Assembly: GCA_040616305.1 (NCBI GenBank)
Contig: CP159918.1
Span: 2,139,406-2,203,405, forward strand
Direction of reading: 5' to 3'
DNA: 64,000 nucleotides
Source of the DNA: UBA1876 sp003446665
GTDB taxonomy: Bacteria > Synergistota > Synergistia > Synergistales > Thermovirgaceae
Under the pieces are notes generated by a model. It saw nothing but the letters and a program-made list of their open reading frames with translations. It was not told the origin of the DNA and made no database searches. The stretch's first letter is position 1. Each line of letters starts with the position of its first letter. The position numbers and the translations under genes are program-made. Below are positions 7,962-16,024 of the stretch, piece by piece.

Positions 7962-8918
7962 TCAACGTACCTTGGAGCCCTCAAGCCATGCGACGACGCT
8001 TTGGATACCTTCATCGAGGCCGGTCCTGGGCCGAAAGCCCAGGATCTCCTTGGCCTTTGTTATGTCAAGGCGGCTTTGCATGAGTTCGCCGGCCCGGGCA
8101 TGTCCGTACAGGGCTTCTTTGGGGCCGCCCGTGGCCTGGGCCAGGATGCGGTGAAGGTCGTTGACCGATGTGGAGATCCCCGTCCCGATGTTAAAGGCGC
8201 CGTCGTCGGGAACGTCGCAGGGGCCGGGTTTTTCGAGCAGGTATTCCATGGCCAGGAGGTTGGCGGCTGCCACATCACCCACGTAGACGTAGTCGCGAAG
8301 CTGTTCGCCCGTGCCGAAGATGGTGGGCTTTTCGCCCTTGAGAAGCTTTTGGGCGAAGATGGAGACCACGCCTGCCTCACCGCGTGGGTCCTGCCTGGGG
8401 CCGTATACGTTGCCGTACCTCAGAGCCGCCGTGGGAAGCCCGAAGGTCTTGCCGTAGACGTAAAGGTACTGCTCCACCGCCGCTTTGGCGGCTCCGTAGG
8501 GGCTGATGGGGGCCTTGGGGGAGCTTTCCCTGGCCGGGGCGGGCGTCTCGCCGTAGATGGCGCCTCCCGTGGAGGCGAAGATGAAGCCCCTGACGTTGTG
8601 TCTGGCGGCCGCTTTCAAGAGTACTATGGAGCCCACCACGTTAACCTGGGCGTCAAAAGCCGGGTCGGCCACGGATTTTCGTATGTCGATCTGGGCAGCA
8701 TGGTGGTCGACGAGGTCGGGTTTGAATTCGGAAAAGATTCTGTCGATGGCCGCTTCGTCACGGATATCGCATCGTTCGAAGGCCGCCCTGGAGTTTACGT
8801 TTTCCCATTTGCCCGTGGAGACGTCGTCGATAATGAGAACCTGGTGACCTCTCTCGATGAGGGCGTCCACAATATGCGACCCGATGAACCCTGCACCGCC
8901 GGTTACCACTATCTTCAT
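7962..8918 (-). CDS. NAD-dependent epimerase/dehydratase (UDP-glucose 4-epimerase-like)
   Basis: 318 residues. It is an extended short-chain dehydrogenase: Rossmann motif TGGAGFIGSH at the N-terminus, catalytic STGGAIYG with the YxxxK pair in SPYGAAKAAVEQYL, and the substrate-side motif LRYGNVYGPRQ. The closest familiar function is GalE-type UDP-sugar epimerisation feeding polysaccharide synthesis; the exact substrate cannot be told. It diverges from the dienelactone hydrolase-like gene across a palindrome. Confidence 0.85.
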   Translation of the reverse strand: MKIVVTGGAGFIGSHIVDALIERGHQVLIIDDVSTGKWENVNSRAAFERCDIRDEAAIDRIFSEFKPDLVDHHAAQIDIRKSVADPAFDAQVNVVGSIVLLKAAARHNVRGFIFASTGGAIYGETPAPARESSPKAPISPYGAAKAAVEQYLYVYGKTFGLPTAALRYGNVYGPRQDPRGEAGVVSIFAQKLLKGEKPTIFGTGEQLRDYVYVGDVAAANLLAMEYLLEKPGPCDVPDDGAFNIGTGISTSVNDLHRILAQATGGPKEALYGHARAGELMQSRLDITKAKEILGFRPRTGLDEGIQSVVAWLEGSKVR

Positions 8919-8964
8919 GGCCTCACTCCCCCTGTCATGTTTTCGCCGTTATAGTACCACACCC

Positions 8965-9015
8965 AAACACCATCAGGGTCAGATCTGAACCTATGGTGTT
9001 TGAAATTGTTATAAT
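8965..9015 (+). promoter_or_regulatory. Palindrome overlapping the promoter between divergent genes
   Basis: Arms aaacaccat (8965-8973) and atggtgttt (8993-9001) enclose gggtcagatctgaacc, itself centred on the palindrome tcagatctga and recalling two REP tips joined head to head. A TATAAT (9010-9015) follows at a distance that places the inner arm over the -35 of the rightward gene. It could be an operator or a degenerate REPIN. Confidence 0.45.
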
Positions 9016-9051
9016 CAGGTGGATAATGAAGTAAAGGAGGAGGTGTTTGTG

Positions 9052-9867
9052 ATGGGAAAGGGATTGTACATGATGGTTTTTGTCCTGGTCGCCGTCTGCC
9101 TGACTTTCACGGCGCAGGCTTTCGGGGCTGAAAAGAGCGATATAAGGGAGATGTACCTCGAATACGAGCACGAGGGCACGATGCTGGAGGCTTTCGTAGC
9201 CTGGGACGAGGCTCTTGATGGCAAACGCCCGGGCGTCATCGTGGTCCACGAGTGGAACGGCATCAACGAGCAGATATTGAAGCGTTGCCGGATGCTGGCC
9301 GAGTTGGGGTATGTAGGCTTTGCGGCGGACATATACGGCAAGGATGTACGGCCCAAGACCCCCGAGGATTCGGCACGTCAGGCTGGTATCTACCGAAGCG
9401 ACCGGGCACTGATGAGGGGGCGTATAAACGCGGCCCTTTCGAAGATCCGCACACTGCCCCAGGTTGACCCGGCACAGATCGTCACCATGGGGTACTGCTT
9501 CGGCGGTGGTGTCGCTCTGGAGCACGCCAGAAGCGGCGCGGACATTTTGGGCGCAGTGAGCTTCCACGGTAACCTGGACACCCCGGACCCGTCGGACGCA
9601 AAAAACATCAAGGGGAAGATCCTGGTACTCCACGGTGCCGCGGACCCGCACGTTCCGATGGAACAGGTTCTGGCTTTTAAGGAGGAAATGGACGAAGCCG
9701 GGGTAGACTGGCAGCTTTACATGTATGGCCACGCCGTGCACAGCTTCACCAATCCCGATGCGGGAAACGACCCGTCGGCTGGAGCAGCCTATGACGAGAA
9801 GGCTGACAGACGGTCCTGGGGCGCCCTGCTGATGTTTTTTGAGGAGATTTTCAAAAAAGAATCGTAA
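9052..9867 (+). CDS. Exported dienelactone hydrolase-family protein
   Basis: 271 residues from ATG 9052, which has AAAGGAGGAGG upstream. A signal peptide (MGKGLYMMVFVLVAVCL...AQAFGA) precedes an alpha/beta hydrolase of the dienelactone hydrolase family: PGVIVVHEWNG, nucleophile elbow GYCFGGGVAL (Cys), LHGAADPHVP and a late HSF histidine. The natural substrate is unknown; such proteins hydrolyse assorted esters or lactones. It acts outside the cytoplasmic membrane. Confidence 0.85.
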   Translation: MGKGLYMMVFVLVAVCLTFTAQAFGAEKSDIREMYLEYEHEGTMLEAFVAWDEALDGKRPGVIVVHEWNGINEQILKRCRMLAELGYVGFAADIYGKDVRPKTPEDSARQAGIYRSDRALMRGRINAALSKIRTLPQVDPAQIVTMGYCFGGGVALEHARSGADILGAVSFHGNLDTPDPSDAKNIKGKILVLHGAADPHVPMEQVLAFKEEMDEAGVDWQLYMYGHAVHSFTNPDAGNDPSAGAAYDEKADRRSWGALLMFFEEIFKKES

Positions 9868-9935
9868 GGTTACGGGGATTTTTTCGGGGTTTCGGGTCGG
9901 TTTCCTGCAACAGAGGACTTTGCTGTTCGGACTGT

Positions 9936-10351
9936 TTACCTGCGGAAAGTCCCGATGGACCTTGCGGCTGACCGTTCCCCGACGGCTACGCAGACACGGT
10001 TTCTGCCGTTGGCTTTGGCCTCGTACAGCATGTTATCGGCCTTTTTGACCAGTGTATCGAAGGTGTCATCGGGGGCAAGGCCGGCTACGCCAAAGCTGCC
10101 GGTACGTCATGCCTTTCGCCGATTTCAAGCGCTGTTGTCACGCCGTCGAGTTTGCCCGCAAGCTCTATATCCATGAGGACCAGGTCGGGAAGGGGTTTTC
10201 GCGCCATCCTCCGCAAAGCTTCTTCGCCGCTGGAGACGCTCTCGGTTGAATAGCCCCTTTCCCTGAGCACGTTCGATATCACGGTAGCGACAAACCGGCT
10301 GTCCTCTACCAGAAGTATCCACTTGCTCATATCAGCTCCGCTTTTGAACAT
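9936..10351 (-). pseudogene. Response regulator (REC) fused to a GGDEF remnant, with internal deletion
   Basis: Residues 1-80 are a receiver domain (WILLVEDSRFVATVISNVL, phosphoacceptor in DLVLMDIEL). It breaks off after LEIGERHDVP. Directly downstream, in another frame, comes the end of a diguanylate cyclase domain: TGSFGVAGLAPDDTFDTLV then ADNMLYEAKANGRNRVCVAV, stopping at 9936-9938. The GGDEF active site itself is gone. An out-of-frame internal deletion explains the structure. Confidence 0.8.
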
Positions 10352-10463
10352 CCCTTTTACGGCTCCCCTTCAGCTGCCCGACCATCAGATTAGCCCCGGC
10401 CGGATAAATGAAAGGTCATTCCCCGGCACACTGATCGCCGCCCAGACGTCCTCGGCCTTTGTG

Positions 10464-10886
10464 TTACTGTTCACTCTGCTCGAGTTTGGTCCACATGAAG
10501 ACGGTAAGAATCTCCTGCTTTTGCTCACGAGGGAGCTCGCCGAAATCAATGCCTGCTTCCCAGGCTTCGGCAAAGTCGCCGCCTTTTGCCGCGGAAGGTT
10601 CTATCCGGACGATGGAACCCTGGTAGATTTTGTCTTCTCCCCTGGCCCGGAATTTAACGGCACATTCAGAGCCCCTGGAATATTCCGGAGGGTTGGTTCC
10701 TCCAAAGCGCACCAGTACGCCGCCGAAACTTATATCCAGGACTTCTACTTCGGTCCACGGTCCGTCCGGTGCGGGCGCCACCCCGGCCTTGGTATACAAG
10801 GGAGCGCGTACGTATCTTCGTTTTGTCTCGAATTCCGGCTCGGGTGCTCCGTTACGTTTTTTGTCTTCCGGTGACATGGCCTTCAC
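10464..10886 (-). CDS. PilZ-domain protein
   Basis: About 140 residues. The c-di-GMP-binding PilZ signatures are both present: KRRYVRAPL (RxxxR) and DISFGGVLV (D/NxSxxG). Starts are GTG 10886 or ATG 10877; the GGGGAG upstream fits the ATG better. It lies next to the broken REC-GGDEF gene, so this locus once combined c-di-GMP synthesis and sensing. No effector domain is attached. Confidence 0.85.
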   Translation of the reverse strand: MKAMSPEDKKRNGAPEPEFETKRRYVRAPLYTKAGVAPAPDGPWTEVEVLDISFGGVLVRFGGTNPPEYSRGSECAVKFRARGEDKIYQGSIVRIEPSAAKGGDFAEAWEAGIDFGELPREQKQEILTVFMWTKLEQSEQ

Positions 10887-11352
10887 TCCCCGTAAAGTGT
10901 CGGGACAAATCGCACCAGGGTTTTTTTATGAACTCCCCGGGCGCCTTTTAGGGCAAGGTTAAAATACTTATCGGCTGTCATTTTACATTAGCGCAAAACA
11001 GGGCGCCACAAAGAAGCAAAGCCGCAACCCCGACCCTTTGGTGAAAGTATACCAGCCGAAGAGCGCGGACGTCTTTTCGTTCTTTTTTATTATAAAACTG
11101 AAATTATGACAAGAGACGGAGACCATTGGTAAAGGTGTTTTCAAGAAAAAAGGCAAAAGGAGTCAGGGAACTTTCGCCTTCATTTTTAAATTTCAGAAGG
11201 AACATCTAACCGGGAGCAGCTATCATGACGGGGCAAAGAATGACGTTGCGAGCGCCCGAGAAGCCAAACGACAAGTGCGAAAAACGCGGGATCAGCGTGA
11301 ACGAGATCCTTCCGGAAAGCATGAAGACTTTGCCCGGGCTTTAATGACGACG
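10887..11352. other. 466-nt stretch without a recognised gene
   Basis: No reading frame here has a supported start or family. The left part holds the PilZ promoter region. A short gcaaagccgc run at about 11017 recalls part of a GEMM riboswitch but lacks the rest of the fold. The right part, antisense to hisD's 3' side, looks like degraded DNA. Confidence 0.4.
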
Positions 11353-12630
11353 TCAACTTTCATTCCTGAGGCGGGCCGCAAGCGCGTGGGCCGCAAGGCC
11401 TTCGTTTCGCGCCATGACGTCCGCCACGGGGGCGAGGGCCTTAACCCCTTCCGGCGTTATCTTCTGCATGGTGCATGTCTTGAGGAAAGTCCCCACCCAG
11501 AGCCCCCCGGTATACCTGGCAGCGCCCATGGTCGGAAGAGTGTGGTTGGTCCCGGCAACGTAGTCGCCGAAAACCTCCGCCGATCCGGAGCCTATGAAAA
11601 GGGAGCCGTAGTTTTCGAGTTTGCCCGTGAGGTCTTCCGGGTCCTTCGTGTTTATCTCCAGGTGCTCCGGAGCGACTTTGTTGGAATACTCCACCGCCTC
11701 CTCGAGGCTGTCGGCTATGAGGATCTCGCCGCGGGCCTCCCAGGAAAGCCTGGCCGTCTCGCCCGTTTCGATCTCGCCGAGAAGACGCTCCACCTCGCGG
11801 ATCGTCTGTATTGCTATATTTTCGCTGGTGGTCACCAGGATCCCCTTGGCCTCCGGATCATGCTCCGACTGGGCCAAAAGGTCGGCGGCCAGTATCAGGG
11901 GGTCGGCTGTTTCGTCGGCGATTATGAGCACCTCGCTGGGACCGGCCACGAAATCTATGCCCACCCTGCCGTAGACCTGGCGCTTGGCCTCGGTGACGTA
12001 AATGTTGCCGGGCCCGACAACAAGGTCGACCGCCGGGAAAGCCTCCGTACCGCAGGTCGCGGCGGCGATGGCCTGGGCCCCGCCGATGGCGTGGATTTCG
12101 TCCGCACCTGCCATGTCGAGGGCGACGAGGGTCGCAGCGTGGGGACGGTCGGTCCCCTTTACTACAGGAGTGCAGGCTGCAACACGTTTTACCCCGGCGA
12201 CCTTGGCGGGAATGGCCAGCATGAGGGCCGTGGAAAACAGGGGGTATCGCCCACCCGGAACGTAACAGCAGCACGAGTCAACGGGGATGACGCGGTGTCC
12301 CAAAAAGACGCCCGGCCTGAGTTCCTGAAGGGGAAGCTCCTTTATGGTCTGAAGCTGGAGCCTGGCAAAATCGCCGATGTTTTTGGCTGCCGTTTTGATT
12401 GCCTCCACGAGCTCGTCAGGCAGTTCTTCGTAGGCCTTTTTTATTTCTTCGGGGCTCACTCTTAAGGAAGACCTTTCATTTCGGCTGAACTTCCTCTCAT
12501 ATTCAACCAGGGCTGCGTCCTGTCGGCGGGCCACGTCAGCGATGATTTCGGCCACGGTATACGAAACGCCTGAGGCTAAAAAGGCTTCTTTATTTTGAGT
12601 TCCCTGGCCGGGTACTTTGAAGCTTCTCAT
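11353..12630 (-). CDS. hisD: Histidinol dehydrogenase-family enzyme
   Basis: 425 residues from ATG 12630 (GGGAGTG upstream). Family signatures are intact: VVGPGNIYVTEAKRQVYG, AGPSEVLIIAD, the zinc-ligand stretch LAQSEHDPEAKGI, APEHLEI and GTNHTLPT. HisD oxidises L-histidinol to histidine in two NAD-dependent steps. No other his gene is nearby. Stand-alone homologues are sometimes re-assigned to other amino or sulfo alcohols, so histidine synthesis is likely but not certain. Confidence 0.75.
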   Translation of the reverse strand: MRSFKVPGQGTQNKEAFLASGVSYTVAEIIADVARRQDAALVEYERKFSRNERSSLRVSPEEIKKAYEELPDELVEAIKTAAKNIGDFARLQLQTIKELPLQELRPGVFLGHRVIPVDSCCCYVPGGRYPLFSTALMLAIPAKVAGVKRVAACTPVVKGTDRPHAATLVALDMAGADEIHAIGGAQAIAAATCGTEAFPAVDLVVGPGNIYVTEAKRQVYGRVGIDFVAGPSEVLIIADETADPLILAADLLAQSEHDPEAKGILVTTSENIAIQTIREVERLLGEIETGETARLSWEARGEILIADSLEEAVEYSNKVAPEHLEINTKDPEDLTGKLENYGSLFIGSGSAEVFGDYVAGTNHTLPTMGAARYTGGLWVGTFLKTCTMQKITPEGVKALAPVADVMARNEGLAAHALAARLRNES

Positions 12631-12821
12631 GAAAATCACTCCCAAAGGTGCGGGGCCTGTTTTTTTGAAGGCTATCCATGGCCCCGATTGAAACTTCCAC
12701 GATGATATCAGACAAGGTGCACCTGGTTCCACCGTTCATTCGCCACCCACAGCCACGACGGAGCTGCACCGCCCCGGTGATGACGTCGGGGCGGTTATGT
12801 ACGGCCAGACCGTCTTTGAGA

Positions 12822-12844
12822 AAATCCTAAAAATAAAGATCTGA
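12822..12844 (-). repeat. REP half interrupted by the IS110 element
   Basis: The REP reads aaatcctaaaaataaagatct then GA and is cut there by the IS. Its other half (gaccctta, then gggttt) lies at 14337-14346 on the far side of the element. Confidence 0.85.
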
Positions 12845-12861
12845 ACATTCCACTTATATTT

Positions 12862-14088
12862 TCAAGAGCTTGCGACAGATTCTGGAGGATTTTCAGTGAG
12901 ATGATGGAGTTGTCGGATATGGTAGTCTTCGCCTCTTCTGACCATGGACCATATAACTCTCACCAGATGCCTGCCAGTGGCACGGACAGCCTGGTGGTAG
13001 GTCTTGCCTTCATTCCGTTTCTTCTCGTAGTACGACCTCGATTCCTCAACCCGGGGGATATGGCGCATCGTCGCCGTCATCATGGCCATGCGGGCACGCC
13101 GGTTCACCTGACGGGCCGTCTTCGTCCCCTGGTAGCTGCCGGAACTGTTGTCCAGCGGCGCCATACCAAGATACATGGCCAGACTGCTTTCGGAATCGAA
13201 ACGGTCCATGGTGCCGATCTCCCCCACAAGCTCGCCGGTACTCACAACACCGAAGCCGGGAATACTCCCAATCCGGCGGCCCAGAGGGCTCGATTCCGAA
13301 AGTTCCTTGATTTGCTCCTCGAGTTCCGCGATCCGCTCCTTGAGCTCCAGGATCCGCCTGGCGTCCTCAATGATCATGGGGCCCACGTAGGACACTTCCT
13401 CGGAGAAACAGGCCTTCTTCTGCCAGGCCTGGACCTTCCCGGTAAAGCTTTTGCCGATTCCCCGGATCTTGAGAAGGCTCTCTTTGCGGATGCTCTTGAG
13501 CTGTTCAAGGCGATTCCGACAACTCAGAAAACGAAGGAAGGCGACACCGTCCTTGTATTCCACAAGATCCGCCAGACCGGGGCTCACCGCCTGAAGGTCC
13601 GACTGCATCCTGTTCAAAAGACAAACCTTTTCATCCACCAGCTGACGCCGACGCCTGGTCAGCCGCTTGAGCATTCGATGTTCTTCGGGCACTTCGCTCA
13701 CCTCTTGCAATATCTCCCGGCTTCGCGGCAGCGAACCTTGAAGACGAACCAGTTCCACGATCTTCCGGGCGTCAATGGCGTCCGTCTTGGCAGGGCTTGG
13801 AAAAAGTTCCTTGAAACGCCGGAGTTTCAAGTTGTTCACGTTCAACAGCGTGTACCCCCGTTTTTGGATTTCACGGTCCAACGGCCGGGCATACCCATTG
13901 TAGCCTTCCATGGCCACCACGACGGGAACACCGTAGTTCCTCCGGTAGTATTCCAGGCGGGCGAAAAAGTCCCGGAATCCTTCCCAGCTCGCGGGCAGGT
14001 CAAATTCCTCGACAATCTTGCCTCCCGGATCCGCTATGGCCACCCGATGCCTGTGGCATCCCACATCCACACCTACCGTCGTCCTCAT
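12862..14088 (-). CDS. IS110-family DEDD transposase/recombinase
   Basis: 408 residues. The N-terminal RuvC-like DEDD domain shows VGVDVGCHRHRVAIAD (first Asp), VVVAMEGYNGYA (Glu) and KTDAIDARKIVEL (Asp pair). A coiled-coil linker (about 240-270) leads to the C-terminal Tnp20 domain with SIPGFGVVSTGELVGEIG and the serine-containing YLGMAPLDNSSGSYQG. Both halves of the composite active site appear intact. These enzymes recombine DNA under guidance of the element's bridge RNA. Confidence 0.95.
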   Translation of the reverse strand: MRTTVGVDVGCHRHRVAIADPGGKIVEEFDLPASWEGFRDFFARLEYYRRNYGVPVVVAMEGYNGYARPLDREIQKRGYTLLNVNNLKLRRFKELFPSPAKTDAIDARKIVELVRLQGSLPRSREILQEVSEVPEEHRMLKRLTRRRRQLVDEKVCLLNRMQSDLQAVSPGLADLVEYKDGVAFLRFLSCRNRLEQLKSIRKESLLKIRGIGKSFTGKVQAWQKKACFSEEVSYVGPMIIEDARRILELKERIAELEEQIKELSESSPLGRRIGSIPGFGVVSTGELVGEIGTMDRFDSESSLAMYLGMAPLDNSSGSYQGTKTARQVNRRARMAMMTATMRHIPRVEESRSYYEKKRNEGKTYHQAVRATGRHLVRVIWSMVRRGEDYHIRQLHHLTENPPESVASS

Positions 14089-14119
14089 CTTTTACACCCC
14101 CGTCCGTGGTCTCGTGAAA

Positions 14120-14336
14120 CTGCTCGCCCACGTGTCCCGTCTACGTGCATAGCCACTGACCTCTTCGGTCCGGCCTCATTCCAGTCGACACCTTCGGGCG
14201 ATATGAAAAGACGGAGGCGGCATTTCAGAGTCGAGACATCTCCGGAATACCGGATGACCGACCCCAGGAGCCACACCTCCGTCTGCTTCCATTTTAAACG
14301 CTTTACTCAGGGTCGTCACCATCTTTTGTAATGGTA
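14120..14336 (-). ncRNA. Predicted bridge RNA of the IS110 element
   Basis: Read on the minus strand. A target loop is closed by agacggagg/cctccgtct (14284-14276 with 14217-14209). It carries GGGGTC (14265-14260), equal to the left half of the REP target, and TCTGA (14229-14225), complementary to the target's TCAGA. A second loop closed by GTGTC/GACAC (14191-14187 with 14136-14132) carries TGGAATG (14183-14177), equal to the element's right end, and GTAGA (14144-14140), complementary to TCTAC at its left end. This is the layout known for IS621-type bridge RNA; exact RNA ends are guessed. Confidence 0.75.
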
Positions 14337-14341
14337 GACCC

Positions 14342-15622
14342 TTAGGGTTTGGGGGTTCGGCTCAGTTTGACGGCGCAGAGCTTGCCGCACATGGTGCAGG
14401 CTTCCCTGTCCTCCGCGATTTTCGAACGCATGCGCACCAGCTCGGGATCCAATGCTTCGGCGGTGATGGTCTCCCAGTCGAGGCGGCTCCTGGCCCTTGA
14501 CATGCGTTTGTCCCTTTCGGATGCGCCCGGGACACCCTTGACCAGGTCGGCCACGTGGGCTGCGATCCGCGACGCCATGACGCCCTGGTAGACGTCGTTT
14601 TCATCAGGAAGGCTCAGGTGTTCCGCCGGAGTTACGTAACATAGAAAGTCCGCCCCGGCGGCTCCAGCGAGTGCGCCCCCGATGGCTCCCACGATGTGAT
14701 CATACCCTGCCGCGATGTCGGTGGGAAGAGGCCCGAGAACGTAGAAGGGCGCTTCACCGGTCAGTCGCTTTTCGAGCTGGACGTGGGACTGGATATGCTC
14801 AAGCGGCACGTGACCAGGTCCTTCGATCATTACCTGGACGCCCTTCGCCCTGGCCCTGACGGCAAGGCGCGCAAGGGCCAACAGCTCCGTAGTCTGCGGA
14901 CCGTCAATGGCATCGGCTATGGCTCCGGGGCGGAATCCGTCGCCCAGGCTCAGGGTGACGTCGTAGCGCCCGGCTATGTCAAGGAGGTCGTCGAAATGCT
15001 CGTAGAGAGGGTTTTCCCTGCCGTTTTTCCGCATCCAGTGAAGGTGGATCGACCCGCCCCTGCTCACGCAGGGCATTATCCTGCTCGATGCTTCCAGTGC
15101 TTCCGCCGACTCTCTGTTGACTCCGCAATGGACGGTGATGTAGTCCACTCCCCGTCTACATTGGGCCTCGATTGAAGCAAAGAGGCGCTCTTCGGTCATG
15201 TCCTCAAGGGGTTCGCCCTTTCGCACCATCTCGGTGGCCAGACCGTAGATGGGGACGGTACCCACGGCCACGGGCGAATTTTCCAGAAAGAAGGCCCTGG
15301 CCTCGTCGAGGTCGCCGCCGGTGGAAAGGTCCATTATGGTGTCGGTGCCGGCTTTGAGAGCGGCTTCGAGTTTGCGCCTTTCGAATTCCAGGTCGGCGCA
15401 TTCATCGCTGGTGCCCAGGTTGGCGTTAATCTTGGTGGAAAGCCCTTTGCCGACGGCTTTTACGTGCGGGAAATCGCGCCCGGCGTTTTTGGGAATCACT
15501 ACCTTTCCCTGGGCGACAAGGTCGCGGAGGCTTTCGGGGCTTAGACCTTCGGCCTCGGCTACCAGTTTCATTTCGCGGGTAATGACGCCCGCTTTTGCCT
15601 GTTCCAAAATGGTTCCTTTCAT
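14342..15622 (-). CDS. thiC: Phosphomethylpyrimidine synthase ThiC
   Basis: 426 residues from ATG 15622, with GGGAGGGA upstream; the ATG at 15628 is too close to that site. This is the short form of ThiC, a radical-SAM enzyme turning aminoimidazole ribotide into HMP phosphate for thiamine. Visible motifs are KINANLGTSDE, GTDTIMDLSTGG, MIEGPGHVPL and the C-terminal cluster ligands CTMCGKLC. It is controlled by a TPP riboswitch plus terminator. The REP later split by IS110 lay right at its stop codon. Confidence 0.95.
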   Translation of the reverse strand: MKGTILEQAKAGVITREMKLVAEAEGLSPESLRDLVAQGKVVIPKNAGRDFPHVKAVGKGLSTKINANLGTSDECADLEFERRKLEAALKAGTDTIMDLSTGGDLDEARAFFLENSPVAVGTVPIYGLATEMVRKGEPLEDMTEERLFASIEAQCRRGVDYITVHCGVNRESAEALEASSRIMPCVSRGGSIHLHWMRKNGRENPLYEHFDDLLDIAGRYDVTLSLGDGFRPGAIADAIDGPQTTELLALARLAVRARAKGVQVMIEGPGHVPLEHIQSHVQLEKRLTGEAPFYVLGPLPTDIAAGYDHIVGAIGGALAGAAGADFLCYVTPAEHLSLPDENDVYQGVMASRIAAHVADLVKGVPGASERDKRMSRARSRLDWETITAEALDPELVRMRSKIAEDREACTMCGKLCAVKLSRTPKP

Positions 15623-15673
15623 GCGCATTCCCTCCCGTGGACTTGATGCTGCAGGAGGAAGGAGAACAAGGTA

Positions 15674-15706
15674 AAGACAAAAAGAAAAGGCCGCATAATC
15701 GCGGCC
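15674..15706 (-). terminator. Intrinsic terminator in the thiC leader
   Basis: On the minus strand the hairpin ggccgc-gattat-gcggcc (15706-15689) is followed by a U-rich run (uuuucuuuuu). It sits between the TPP aptamer and thiC, so ligand binding probably stops transcription here. Confidence 0.85.
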
Positions 15707-15735
15707 GGGAAAAGTGTGCTTTTCGTGCTTCCTCG

Positions 15736-15817
15736 TCCGCCATTCCCTCCGCCAGCATGATCTGGATCAGGTTCAAGGGGTACGTTCTCAGCTCGTAAGT
15801 CGAGCGCCCCCTGGCGA
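15736..15817 (-). promoter_or_regulatory. TPP (THI-box) riboswitch
   Basis: The minus strand shows the conserved aptamer segments in order: GGGGGCGC, CTGAGA, CCCTTGAACCTGATC, then ATGCTGGCGGAGGGA. It lies about 115 nt upstream of the thiC start with an intrinsic terminator between, which suits thiamine-pyrophosphate repression by attenuation. Confidence 0.95.
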
Positions 15818-16024
15818 TATATTGATCTGGATTATACCATCCGATACGAAAACAGGACACTCCACGAGTTGCCTCACCTAAAACCTGGACGAGAAGTGGC
15901 GACTCTCGAGTGCGGGCAGGCCGAACTCATGGTACAAAACGTCCACCTGACGCTGGAACCTTTGCTGCAGCGTAAGATATAATAAAATGGAAACGTCAAA
16001 ATATATCACGGGAGGTTGACGCAC

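Larger units (their letters stand above)
12843..14338 (-). mobile_element. Complete IS110-type insertion sequence inserted in a REP
   Basis: The element body runs 12845-14336, about 1.49 kb, without terminal inverted repeats and with GA (TC on the element's strand) at both junctions, as expected for IS110 recombination at a dinucleotide core. Contents are one DEDD transposase and a ~250-nt non-coding stretch upstream of it, which marks the IS110 rather than the IS1111 subgroup. The right junction sits at the thiC stop. Confidence 0.85.

Noticed and set aside
10981..11060. Possible c-di-GMP (GEMM) riboswitch near the PilZ gene
   Set aside because: Short agggc and gcaaagcc runs recall the motif, but the P1b stem between them and the 3' half are missing, and no suitable downstream gene exists on that strand.
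12768..12795. Inverted repeat accgcccc...ggggcggt as a terminator
   Set aside because: No T-run on either side and no gene ending here on a matching strand; it lies between the hisD start and the IS.
12843..14338. Assignment of the element to the IS1111 subgroup
   Set aside because: The long non-coding end lies upstream of the transposase and no subterminal inverted repeats are seen, which fits the IS110 subgroup.
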